From Clostridiaceae bacterium (GTDB lineage Bacteria; Bacillota; Clostridia; Oscillospirales; Acutalibacteraceae), in assembly GCA_021769555.1 (NCBI GenBank), contig JAETSR010000005.1:1-64000 (forward strand): DNA of 64,000 bases. The letters run 5' to 3'. Below, piece by piece: positions 44,880 through 53,246 of this stretch (positions are counted from its first letter, which is position 1; every line of letters starts with the position of its first letter). The translations under genes and the position numbers were made by a program. Under the pieces are notes generated by a model that made no database searches, was not told where the DNA came from, and worked only from the letters and a program-made list of their open reading frames with translations.

Positions 44880-46334
44880 ATGCTGCTTTCAATGCTTCTG
44901 GCCCCCCTTGGCATAAAGGAGGGCTTCACGGACACGGACATCGCCGGCATAGCCTACGATTCCCGAAAGGCCCGGGAGGGCTTCGCGTTTGTCTGCTTAA
45001 AGGGCTCGGCCTCAGACGGGCATAAATTTGCCGGCATGGCCGCTGAGTCCGGGGCGGCTGTTATCGTTGCCCAGGAGCCGGTGGACGTTAATAACGCCCA
45101 GGTTATTATGGTCCCCGACACAAAGAAAGCCCTTGCCCTCATGAGCTCTGCCTTCTTCGGGGAGCCCGAAAAAACCGGCTTAAAGGTCATCGGCATAACC
45201 GGCACCAAGGGCAAGACTACAACCGCATATATGACCCGGGCAATACTTGAGGCCGCCGGGCATAAGACCGGCGTTATGGGCACCATAGGCGCGGATATCG
45301 ACGGGGATATCCAGGCCCTTGACAACACCACCCCCATAAGCTGCGAGGTCTTCCGGCAGCTCCGGCGCATGGCCGACGCGGGGTGCAAGTACGCCGTCAT
45401 GGAGGTGAGCTCCATCGCCCTCAGGGAGGACCGGGTCTTCGGCCTGCCCTTTGAGCTGGGGATATTCACAAACTTCTCCGAGGACCATATCGGCGGGGTG
45501 GAGCATAAGGACATGGAGGAGTATTTACAGTGCAAGGCCATGCTCTTCTCCATGTGCAGAAAAGGCGTGGTGAACGCCGACGACCCGGCTGTTGATAAGC
45601 TCCTGAATGGCAGCACCTGTGAGGTCTACAGGTTCAGCATGCAGGGGCGCGGGGACCTGAATGGGGATAGCTGCCGGCACCTGAACCTGCCCGGGCTTTT
45701 GGGCGTGGAGTTTGATGTCAGCGGGGACCTGGAGTTTTCCCCCAAGGTGGGCATACCCGGGCGCTTCAACGCCTATAACGCTCTGGCAGCCATAGCCTGC
45801 TGCCATCAGCTGGGCATTTCCAAGGAGGCGATGATGAAGGGGCTTGAGGGCGTTAAGGTGAAGGGCCGGGTGGAGCCGGTGCCTGTGCCGGGGAACTATA
45901 CCCTGCTCTTAGACTACGCCCATAACGCCGTGAGCATGGAGAGCATACTGACGACCCTTAGGGAGTATGAGCCCGGCCGCCTTATCTGCATGTTCGGCGC
46001 CGGGGGCAACAGGCCCAAGGTGCGCCGGTACGAGATGGGCGAGGCCAGCGGGAGGCTTGCGGATTTGTCGGTTATAACCGCCGACAACTCCCGGTTTGAG
46101 GATGTGCTGGACATTATTGAGGATATCAAAACCGGCATGAAAAAGACCGGCGGTAAATATATAGAGATACCCGACCGGCGGGAGGCAATACGCTGGTGCA
46201 TTGAGCACGCGCAGGACGGGGACATTATCGTCTTGGCAGGCAAGGGCAGCGAGGACTATCAGGAGATAAAGGGCGTGAGGTACCCCTTTGACGAGCGGGT
46301 GGTCATAAGGGAGATACTGGAGGATTTGAAATGA
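44880..46334 (+). CDS. murE: UDP-MurNAc-tripeptide synthetase (MurE)
   Basis: The 484-aa ligase adds the third amino acid to UDP-MurNAc-L-Ala-D-Glu. Seen: N-terminal uridine-binding domain, P-loop GITGTKGKTTTAYM (about 108), the central EVSSIALREDRVFG, and a C-terminal domain beginning VPVPGNYTLLLDYAHNA. The substrate motif that reads DNPR in meso-DAP enzymes is DNSR here (about residues 402-405); the Arg that contacts DAP is kept. ATG 44880 follows GAAAGGA. Its stop overlaps the next gene. Confidence 0.9.
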   Translation: MLLSMLLAPLGIKEGFTDTDIAGIAYDSRKAREGFAFVCLKGSASDGHKFAGMAAESGAAVIVAQEPVDVNNAQVIMVPDTKKALALMSSAFFGEPEKTGLKVIGITGTKGKTTTAYMTRAILEAAGHKTGVMGTIGADIDGDIQALDNTTPISCEVFRQLRRMADAGCKYAVMEVSSIALREDRVFGLPFELGIFTNFSEDHIGGVEHKDMEEYLQCKAMLFSMCRKGVVNADDPAVDKLLNGSTCEVYRFSMQGRGDLNGDSCRHLNLPGLLGVEFDVSGDLEFSPKVGIPGRFNAYNALAAIACCHQLGISKEAMMKGLEGVKVKGRVEPVPVPGNYTLLLDYAHNAVSMESILTTLREYEPGRLICMFGAGGNRPKVRRYEMGEASGRLADLSVITADNSRFEDVLDIIEDIKTGMKKTGGKYIEIPDRREAIRWCIEHAQDGDIIVLAGKGSEDYQEIKGVRYPFDERVVIREILEDLK

Positions 46335-46837
46335 GTGAAAAAGCTATTATCACCTACCAGCTTCACCTGGACGGCTTCACATTTATGGGAAAAACCAGCC
46401 TGGTGGACGAAAAAAGCGACTTCGGGCAGATTTGGGACGGCTTCTTCAAAATGGGCGGCTATAGGCCCATTCGTCCATATGCCACGGAGAGGAGCCCTAT
46501 ACAAGTGTGGTATCATGACGAGGAGGGCCGGGACGTGTACTTCCAGGGGCTCTTTGTGCAGGGCGTGAAAGAGGCCCCAGAGGGATATACCCTCATGGAC
46601 TTCCCTGGCGGGGACTACCTTGCCGTCACCACCGAGTGGATGGAGACAAATAATGAGGCCACCGGGCCCAATGGCAACGGGCGCTGTAATGAGTACGCCG
46701 ACAGGGTGGAGCCTCCCGAGGGCTGGGCCCGGGCCGACGGGCCGGAGTCCCTGATATTCAGGATAGAGAAGGAATACGCCGGCGCGCCACAGGGAAGCCG
46801 GTATGAGGTCTGGGTGCCCATAAAGCCCTGTGATTAA
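46331..46837 (+). CDS. GyrI-like/effector-binding domain protein
   Basis: The 168-aa protein is a stand-alone SOUL/GyrI-type effector-binding domain: an opening strand with GFTFMGKTSLVDEK, a central IQVWYHDEE, then GGDYLAVTTEWMETN and the terminal YEVWVPIKP. Such domains bind small hydrophobic molecules. No DNA-binding part is present. Its ATG overlaps the murE stop (ATGA). Confidence 0.7.
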   Translation: MSEKAIITYQLHLDGFTFMGKTSLVDEKSDFGQIWDGFFKMGGYRPIRPYATERSPIQVWYHDEEGRDVYFQGLFVQGVKEAPEGYTLMDFPGGDYLAVTTEWMETNNEATGPNGNGRCNEYADRVEPPEGWARADGPESLIFRIEKEYAGAPQGSRYEVWVPIKPCD

Positions 46838-46904
46838 TCAGCCTTATCTGTAATTTAAAAATATAAAGAATAAGGGAATACAAAATTTTACGGAGGAATT
46901 TGTA

Positions 46905-48239
46905 ATGAACAAAGGCATTAGTTTTGAGCAGCTTGAGGAGTTTGAGAAGGATTTTCAAAGGGACCCGGCGAAGCGCGTGGCCCAGCTGGCCGTGACTATG
47001 AACGGCGTGAACCAGAGCGCAACGGACCCCTTCACCGTCCGTAAGGACCGCTTCCAGTTCTCAGTGGAGCTGAAGACCGGGCATATCACCAACCAGAAAT
47101 CCTCCGGCCGCTGCTGGATGTTCGCGGCCATGAACACCATGCGCGTGGAGGTCATGAAGAAGCTCAGTCTGGAGGACTTCGAGCTCTCCCAGAACTACCT
47201 GCTCTTTTACGACAAGCTGGAAAAATCCAACTACTTCCTTGAGAGTATCTTAGATACCCTTGACGAGCCCACCGGCAGCCGGGTCATCGCCCACCTGCTG
47301 AGCGCCCCTCTGAACGACGGCGGGCAGTGGGATATGCTGTGCAATCTGGTGGATAAGTACGGCGTTGTGCCCAAGGACGCCATGCCCGAGACCGCCTGCT
47401 CTTCGGGCACCTGGGAGCTCACCTCCTATATGACCCGTAAGCTCAGGGAATTTGCCTGCGCCCTTCGCGCCGGCCATGCTGAGGGCAGGACAATAGAGCA
47501 GCTTAGGGGCATGAAGGAGACCATGCTCTGCAGCATATACAATATGCTCGCCATAGCCCTCGGGAACCCGCCGAAGACCTTTACCTTTGAAGCCAGGGAC
47601 AAGGACAAGAAGTTTATCCGGGACGTAAACATGACGGGCCGCAGCTTCTATGAGAAGTATGTGGGCTGGGAGCTCTCTGACTATGTGAGCCTGATAAACG
47701 CCACAACCGCCGACAAGCCCTTCCACCGCACGTTCACCGTAAAGCTCCTTGGCAACGTGAAGGAGGGGCGGCCTGTGAAGTACCTGAACCTGCCTGTGGA
47801 GGACCTGAAGCAGGCGGCAATACGCCAAATGCAGGACGGGGCCCCGGTGTGGTTTGGCTGTGACGTGGGCAAGAGCTCTACCAGGAAGACCGGCATAATG
47901 GACCTTGAGGCCCTGCGGCCGGACCAGCTTTTCGGGGTGACCTTCGGCATGGATAAGGCCCAGAGGCTCGACTATGGGGACAGCCTTATGACCCACGCCA
48001 TGGTGTTCCAGGGGGTGAACCTGGATGAGGATGGCCGGCCCGACCGCTGGAAGGTGGAGAACAGCTGGGGCGACGAGCCCGGGGAGAAGGGCTTCTTTGT
48101 TATGAGCGACGACTGGTTCACAGAGTACACCTACCAGGTGGTCGTACATAAGAAATACCTTACCGACACCCAGAGAGCGGAGCTTGAGCAGGCTCCTATA
48201 GAGTTAGAGCCCTGGGACCCCATGGGTTCTCTGGCATAA
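46905..48239 (+). CDS. pepC: aminopeptidase C (bleomycin hydrolase family)
   Basis: The 444-aa cytosolic cysteine peptidase has Cys in NQKSSGRCWMFA (about 69), His in LMTHAMVFQGV (about 365) and Asn in KVENSWGDEPG. Length and order match PepC, which trims peptides from the N-terminus in a hexameric barrel. CGGAGG precedes ATG 46905. A dispersed repeat begins at its stop codon. The 67-nt gap upstream is AT-rich. Confidence 0.93.
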   Translation: MNKGISFEQLEEFEKDFQRDPAKRVAQLAVTMNGVNQSATDPFTVRKDRFQFSVELKTGHITNQKSSGRCWMFAAMNTMRVEVMKKLSLEDFELSQNYLLFYDKLEKSNYFLESILDTLDEPTGSRVIAHLLSAPLNDGGQWDMLCNLVDKYGVVPKDAMPETACSSGTWELTSYMTRKLREFACALRAGHAEGRTIEQLRGMKETMLCSIYNMLAIALGNPPKTFTFEARDKDKKFIRDVNMTGRSFYEKYVGWELSDYVSLINATTADKPFHRTFTVKLLGNVKEGRPVKYLNLPVEDLKQAAIRQMQDGAPVWFGCDVGKSSTRKTGIMDLEALRPDQLFGVTFGMDKAQRLDYGDSLMTHAMVFQGVNLDEDGRPDRWKVENSWGDEPGEKGFFVMSDDWFTEYTYQVVVHKKYLTDTQRAELEQAPIELEPWDPMGSLA

Positions 48240-48317
48240 AAGTTTCGTCCACCTTTTCAAAGGTGGCAGGGTGTGGGACAGCGTCCCACGACCTTGGCTT
48301 TGCCGAAGGCAAAAATC
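48237..48317 (+). repeat. dispersed structured repeat, copy 2
   Basis: It starts at the pepC stop codon with TAAAAGTTTCGTCC and hairpin CCACCTTTTCAAAGGTGG. Stem GTGGGAC/GTCCCAC follows, then TTTGCC/GGCAAA. Relative to copy 1 the second stem swaps an A-T for a G-C pair and the third is re-paired with different bases. It fills the gap before murF, whose ribosome site follows at about 48325. Confidence 0.75.
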
Positions 48318-48336
48318 CAAACAAAGAGGTAAATAT

Positions 48337-49686
48337 ATGAATCTCACACTTTCGGAAATAGCCGGCATAACCGGCGGCAGTATAATAAACGGCTCCCCCG
48401 ATACAGCGGTGACAAACTTCTTCACCGACAGCCGTGAGGCGAAGCCCGGCCTGATGTTCGTGCCCATAAAAGGCGAAAACACCGACGGCCACGACTATAT
48501 ATCCTCCGCTCTCTCCGGCGGAGCCGCCGCCAGCTTCACGGACCACCCCGTGGAGGCCCCCGGCCCCCTGGTGCTTGTGGACGACTGCCGGGCCGCCCTG
48601 CAGAGGACCGCCGAAAAGTACCGGGAGCGCTTTGATATCCCCATACTGGGCATAACCGGAAGTGTGGGCAAGACCACCGCCAAAGAGCTGGCCGCCCTGG
48701 CTATAGGCGCGGGGCATAATGTATGGAAGACCCCTGGAAACGCCAACAGCCAGGTGGGCGTGCCCATAACCGTATGCGGCATAGAGGCTGAGCATACCGC
48801 CGCCGTAGTGGAGATGGGCGTAAGCATTCCCGGGGAAATGGAGCGCATTGCCAGGGTGGTGAAGCCCACCTGCGGCATAGTCACCACCATCGGCACCTCC
48901 CATATCGAGTTTATGGGCTCCCGGGAGAATATCCTCAGGGAAAAGCTGAGGCTTGCGGACTATCTCTCCCCTGAAGCCCCCCTGTTCGTCTTTGGGGACA
49001 ACGACCTTCTGTCCTCCCTTGACAGCGAGGGCCGGTTCAGGGCCGTGACCTTCGGGCTGGGCGGCAGCTGCCAGTGGCGGGGCGCTGACATTATCGAGGA
49101 CAGCCTGGGGCAGAGCTTCACATGCCATGCCCCCGGAGGGCGCACCCTGCGGGTAAGCCTGCCTGTTCCGGGGAGGCATATCGTCAGCGACGCCCTCGCC
49201 GCCCTTGCCGCCGCCGACTATCTGGGCGTGCCTCTTGAGAGCGCCGCCCGGGCCCTTGGAGGCTATATCCCCCCGAAAATGCGCCAGGTCATCTCCGATG
49301 AAAGCGGAGTCCGCCTTATTGACGACAGCTATAACGCCAGCCCTGACTCCATGCGCACCGCCCTGGACCTTCTCTGCGGGCGGGACACAGCCGGGCGCAG
49401 GATAGCCGTGCTCGCCGGTATGCGGGAGCTGGGGGACTACACCCGGCAGGGTCACCTTGATACCGGGGCCTATGCCAGGGAAAAGGGCCTCGACGTCCTC
49501 ATCACCGTGGGAGAGCTGGGCGAAATCATAGCCGAGGGCTTCGGGCCCGGGGCCGTTACCGCCAAGGACAACGCCGGGGCCTGGGAGGCTCTGAGCAAAA
49601 TCATTGAGCCCGGGGACGCGGTGCTGGTTAAGGGGTCCAGGGGGATGAAGACAGAGGAGATAGTCAAAAAGATTAAGGAGAGATAA
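48337..49686 (+). CDS. murF: UDP-MurNAc-tripeptide-D-Ala-D-Ala ligase (MurF)
   Basis: The 449-aa ligase completes the UDP-MurNAc-pentapeptide. P-loop GITGSVGKTTAKELAAL (about 104), then TPGNANSQVGVPITV and EMGVSIPGEMERIARV, diagnostic of MurF. The C-terminal domain contains IDDSYNASPDSMRTAL. ATG 48337 follows AAAGAGG. It ends 1 nt before the GNAT-like gene. Confidence 0.93.
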   Translation: MNLTLSEIAGITGGSIINGSPDTAVTNFFTDSREAKPGLMFVPIKGENTDGHDYISSALSGGAAASFTDHPVEAPGPLVLVDDCRAALQRTAEKYRERFDIPILGITGSVGKTTAKELAALAIGAGHNVWKTPGNANSQVGVPITVCGIEAEHTAAVVEMGVSIPGEMERIARVVKPTCGIVTTIGTSHIEFMGSRENILREKLRLADYLSPEAPLFVFGDNDLLSSLDSEGRFRAVTFGLGGSCQWRGADIIEDSLGQSFTCHAPGGRTLRVSLPVPGRHIVSDALAALAAADYLGVPLESAARALGGYIPPKMRQVISDESGVRLIDDSYNASPDSMRTALDLLCGRDTAGRRIAVLAGMRELGDYTRQGHLDTGAYAREKGLDVLITVGELGEIIAEGFGPGAVTAKDNAGAWEALSKIIEPGDAVLVKGSRGMKTEEIVKKIKER

Positions 49687-49687
49687 G

Positions 49688-50536
49688 GTGCTGAGAAAGC
49701 TAAGCAAAGACGAATATATGCAGTATCTGGATTCTGCATATGAGCTTGCCCTGGACATGAGCCGCTCCTGCTACCCCACATATGCAGACGGTCTCAAGAC
49801 CAGGGAGGATTTTAACGAGCACGCCGCCAGGTCCTTCGGGCGGGATGACTATACCATGCTGCTGTATGAGCAGGATGGCGAGGCGCTGGGGCTGATACAG
49901 TTCTATGTGCTGGAAGAGGATAAGTACGTCCAGCCGGACATTTTCTGCATAAAGAGGGACTATGGCAGGGCTGTGCGGGAGTTTGTGGAGTATCTGCATA
50001 AGGACTATGAGGGCTATACCCTGCACTTCGGCGTGTCCAAGACGAATACTGGGGCTGTTGAGGCACTGGAGAGCTTGGGATTCCAGCGGGAAGAGGTGAG
50101 CCTTGTGGGAGTGATGCGCTTTGAGGAGTACTCGCCCCTGCCTGAGACGGTGGAGACTGTGAGGGTCACAAGGGAGAACTTCGGTACTTTCGCGGCTCTG
50201 CACGCCCAGTGGGAGGACATGTACTGGGACAATGCACACCTTCTTGAAGCTTTGGATGACTGGAATATCTACTATGTGCAGAAAGACGGCGCTGCTAGGT
50301 CGGCGGTGTATTTCAGGTATGTGGCCGGGTCTATGGAGATATTCGGCGTGGACTTTGAGGACGGCCGCTTTGACGCGGAGGACTTCCGGGCGCTGATGAT
50401 TAGGGCCCTGAACCAGTCAAAAGCAGACGGCATGAATGACTTGACGTTCTTCCACGACGACGAAGCCCACCCGGCCGCGGAAGAGATTGGCATTAGGACT
50501 ATCGACACATACTTTGGTAACTGCAAAGTGATTTGA
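49688..50536 (+). CDS. GNAT-like acetyltransferase protein
   Basis: The 282-aa protein starts at GTG 49688 inside the ribosome-site context AAGGAGAGATAAG. The first half resembles a GNAT fold (LLYEQDGEALGLIQFYVLEE; VSKTNTGAVEALESLGFQRE). The second half repeats the pattern (AARSAVYFRYVAGSMEIFGV; EIGIRTIDTYFGN), suggesting tandem GNAT domains. Substrate unknown. Coupled to murF. Confidence 0.6.
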   Translation: MLRKLSKDEYMQYLDSAYELALDMSRSCYPTYADGLKTREDFNEHAARSFGRDDYTMLLYEQDGEALGLIQFYVLEEDKYVQPDIFCIKRDYGRAVREFVEYLHKDYEGYTLHFGVSKTNTGAVEALESLGFQREEVSLVGVMRFEEYSPLPETVETVRVTRENFGTFAALHAQWEDMYWDNAHLLEALDDWNIYYVQKDGAARSAVYFRYVAGSMEIFGVDFEDGRFDAEDFRALMIRALNQSKADGMNDLTFFHDDEAHPAAEEIGIRTIDTYFGNCKVI

Positions 50537-50570
50537 GCTTATAATATCCGGAAAATAAAGAACGGAAGTG

Positions 50571-51494
50571 ATGTTAAAAATGCCCGCTAAAGAGCTCGGC
50601 AAGCTTGAAGAAAAAGAGGATTTTCTCGAAATATGGAAAGACGGGGAGAAGGACTTTAACATCTGGCTTGCCAATGACAAAAACATCGTGCTGCTCGGCG
50701 AAGCCCTTGGAATCGATATCCATGTTGAGGACACCGAAGCCCCCATTGGCGATTTGTACGCTGACATCATTGCCCGGGAGAAAAGCACCGGGCGCAGGAT
50801 AGTTATTGAGAACCAGCGGACCGAGACAGACCACGACCACCTGGGCAAGCTGATAACCTACGCGGCCAATACATCCGCGTACTATATCGTCTGGATAGCC
50901 TGGAAGATACGCCCGGAGCATAGGGCCGCCGTCCAGTGGCTCAACCAGCACACCGACGACAGCACCAACTTTTTCCTGTGTGAGCTCCGGGTGTTCACCA
51001 TCGGGGACTCCGGCCCGGCAGTAAAGTTCGACCTGGCCGCAAGCCCCATGGGCTGGCGTAACAAGCCCACCCTTGAGGCTATGCACGGGTTTTGGGACGC
51101 CTTTTGGGACTATGCCTCGGAAAATGAGCGCTTTACCCATTCCTTCCCCCATAAAGTTACCCCTAACTCAGACGGTATGCGGGTGACATACAAGCTTGGG
51201 CAGTGGGACTGCAATATATCCCTGCTGTACAGGGACGGCGCCTCGGAGCTTAGGATAAGCCTGTACCTTGCAAAGGATTTGGGCATTTCCGACGCCGCAG
51301 CTGCAAGGCTCCAAAAAGAGCTGGACTGCAGGCCCCAGCTCAAGAAGGGCGCCAGTGAAAATCAGGACAGGATATCGGTAAATTTGCAGGCGTCTCAAAT
51401 CAAAAGGGACTCCTGGAACGAGCTGTTCCTGCATGTAATCGAAATCATGTCAGCCATGAAGGAAGTATATGACGACTGCCTGTCCCAGCAATAA
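50571..51494 (+). CDS. DUF4268-like protein with nuclease-like core
   Basis: The 307-aa protein has a core GDLYADIIAREKSTGRRIVI, then ENQRTETDHDHLGKLITYA, which fits a PD-(D/E)XK endonuclease-like fold with an E-x-Q catalytic element. A C-terminal DUF4268-type domain follows (NKPTLEAMHGFWDAFWDYAS). It probably binds or cuts DNA and may be defence-related; not proven. Starts at GTG 50568, ATG 50571 and ATG 50580 are all possible. Confidence 0.65.
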   Translation: MLKMPAKELGKLEEKEDFLEIWKDGEKDFNIWLANDKNIVLLGEALGIDIHVEDTEAPIGDLYADIIAREKSTGRRIVIENQRTETDHDHLGKLITYAANTSAYYIVWIAWKIRPEHRAAVQWLNQHTDDSTNFFLCELRVFTIGDSGPAVKFDLAASPMGWRNKPTLEAMHGFWDAFWDYASENERFTHSFPHKVTPNSDGMRVTYKLGQWDCNISLLYRDGASELRISLYLAKDLGISDAAAARLQKELDCRPQLKKGASENQDRISVNLQASQIKRDSWNELFLHVIEIMSAMKEVYDDCLSQQ

Positions 51495-51503
51495 ACCCAT
51501 ATG

Positions 51504-51534
51504 AAAATCCCCCGGAAACCGGGGGATTTTCTTT
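51504..51534. terminator. bidirectional terminator
   Basis: AAAATCCCCCGG (51504-51515), AAA, and its exact complement (51519-51530), with TTTT and AAAA at the ends. It lies between the convergent DUF4268-like and htrA genes. Confidence 0.85.
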
Positions 51535-51542
51535 ATCCAAAA

Positions 51543-53246
51543 CTAATCCTGTGTCTCGCCCTTGTCCTCAAGGAGGGTTATCTCAACCTCCAGCTCCCTG
51601 CCCTTCTGCCCGAAGGCGGCTGCGGGCCGGTACAGCGTCAGGGTCACCTGGTCTCCGGGGGCGTAGCGGAGAAGGAGGTTCGACACGTCCCTCAGGCTCT
51701 CCACTGTCTCGCCCTCAATGGCGGTTATAATGTCCCCGGGCTGGGCCTCGGTGCCCGCCAGGGTGCAGTCCTCGTTGAAGTCGGTTATCTGAAGCCCTCT
51801 GGGAATGCCGTACATCTGGGACATATCCGCGCCTATCTCCATGCACATTATCCCCAGGCGGGTGCGGCCCTTTATATAGCCGTCGGAGAGCAGGTTGTTG
51901 ATAATGGGCTGGGCGCGGCTCACCGGTATGGCGAAGCCCATGCCCTCATAGCCCTCAGTGACTATCTTTGAGGAATTAATGCCCACCACCTGGCCGTACA
52001 TGTTTACCAATGGCCCGCCGGAGTTGCCGGGGTTTATGGCTGCGTCGGTCTGGATATAGGTCATGCCCTCCTCGCTGTACTTGCCCACCTCCCGGTCAAG
52101 GCCAGAGATTATGCCCCTTGTAAGGGAGCTTGAGAAGCGCGCGCCGCCGGGATTGCCGATGGCCAGCACCCACTCGCCCACAGAGAGCTCTCCCGCGTCC
52201 CCAAACTCGGCGGGGACGAAATTATGGTCGTTGGTCTTGAGCACAGCCAGGTCCGTGGTGCGGTCCACCCCCACTACCACCGCCTCGTACTCAAGGCCGT
52301 CAAAGGTGGTGACGGTCACCACCGCCGAGCGGGAGTTCAGCACCACATGGGAGTTTGTGATGATATATCCGTCGCTTGTGGCGATTATGCCTGTGCCTGT
52401 GCTCTCGCCGGTCTTGCCCCCCTCCTGGGTCAGCTTCGCGGAGACGGTGACTGTAGAGGTGACTATCCTGTTATAGACCTCCTCGGCGTCAAGGGTGTTT
52501 CCGGAGGGCCTGGGGGATATGGTTATGCCCTCGGTGTTGGGGGTCACGTCTACCTTGGGGCGCTCGGGCTCCTCCTGGGGAGGCTCCTCGGTGGGAGCGG
52601 GCTCCTCATCATCCTCTTCTCCCCCCTTATCTTCGTCGTCATAGCCGTCAAAGGGCTTGTTGTAGCCGAAGATGGGGTTCCGGTCCGGCGAAGGTGAACT
52701 GCCAGCGCTAAGCACAAGGTAAAACGCCGCGCCCACCACTGCCGCCACTGCCAGTATTCCCGCTATCCACAAAAACACCTTCGCCCCTGTGGACATCTTC
52801 CTCCTGGGCGGGGGCGGCGGGGCATATGCCCCGGGGTATGGCGCATATGGCTGCTGCTGCCACTGCTGGGGGTATGGCTGTACCGGCTGCTGGACATAAG
52901 GCTGCTGCTGAGTATTCTGCTGTTCCACCGGATACCCAATCTGCTGGGGGTACGGCTGATACGCCGGCTGGTAAGGCTGATAGGCCTGGGGCTGCCGGTA
53001 AGGCTGCTGCCATTGGGGCGGCTGAACCGGCGGCTGAGCCGGCTGGCCGTAGGCCGGGTACTCCGGATAGGCCTCCGGCGCCGGCGGCATTACCGGCTCC
53101 ACAGGCTCCGGCGGGTTGGGCTCAACGCCGGTGCCCGGCGCCTGCACATTTTCCTCCGGTATCTGCACATCCTCCCCGGCCCCGTCGGTTATCTGCACAT
53201 TTTCGTCTCCGGGCTCTCCCTGAACGTCCTCTTTCCAATCACTCAT
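51543..53246 (-). CDS. htrA: HtrA/DegP-type membrane serine protease
   Basis: The 567-aa protein has an N-terminal 150-residue Pro/Gln/Tyr-rich cytoplasmic tail, one membrane helix (about 158-180) and an acidic linker. The trypsin-like domain has its triad in ITNSHVV (His), RTTDLAVLK (Asp) and NPGNSGGPL (Ser), followed by a C-terminal PDZ domain. It degrades or refolds damaged envelope proteins. Its start overlaps the end of the kinase gene by 8 nt, so it is co-expressed with that two-component system. Confidence 0.93.
   Translation of the reverse strand: MSDWKEDVQGEPGDENVQITDGAGEDVQIPEENVQAPGTGVEPNPPEPVEPVMPPAPEAYPEYPAYGQPAQPPVQPPQWQQPYRQPQAYQPYQPAYQPYPQQIGYPVEQQNTQQQPYVQQPVQPYPQQWQQQPYAPYPGAYAPPPPPRRKMSTGAKVFLWIAGILAVAAVVGAAFYLVLSAGSSPSPDRNPIFGYNKPFDGYDDEDKGGEEDDEEPAPTEEPPQEEPERPKVDVTPNTEGITISPRPSGNTLDAEEVYNRIVTSTVTVSAKLTQEGGKTGESTGTGIIATSDGYIITNSHVVLNSRSAVVTVTTFDGLEYEAVVVGVDRTTDLAVLKTNDHNFVPAEFGDAGELSVGEWVLAIGNPGGARFSSSLTRGIISGLDREVGKYSEEGMTYIQTDAAINPGNSGGPLVNMYGQVVGINSSKIVTEGYEGMGFAIPVSRAQPIINNLLSDGYIKGRTRLGIMCMEIGADMSQMYGIPRGLQITDFNEDCTLAGTEAQPGDIITAIEGETVESLRDVSNLLLRYAPGDQVTLTLYRPAAAFGQKGRELEVEITLLEDKGETQD

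Noticed and set aside
48196-49758. 520-codon minus-strand frame opposite murF
   Set aside because: Antisense shadow of murF; composition is Gly/His/Pro-rich and lacks any family pattern.
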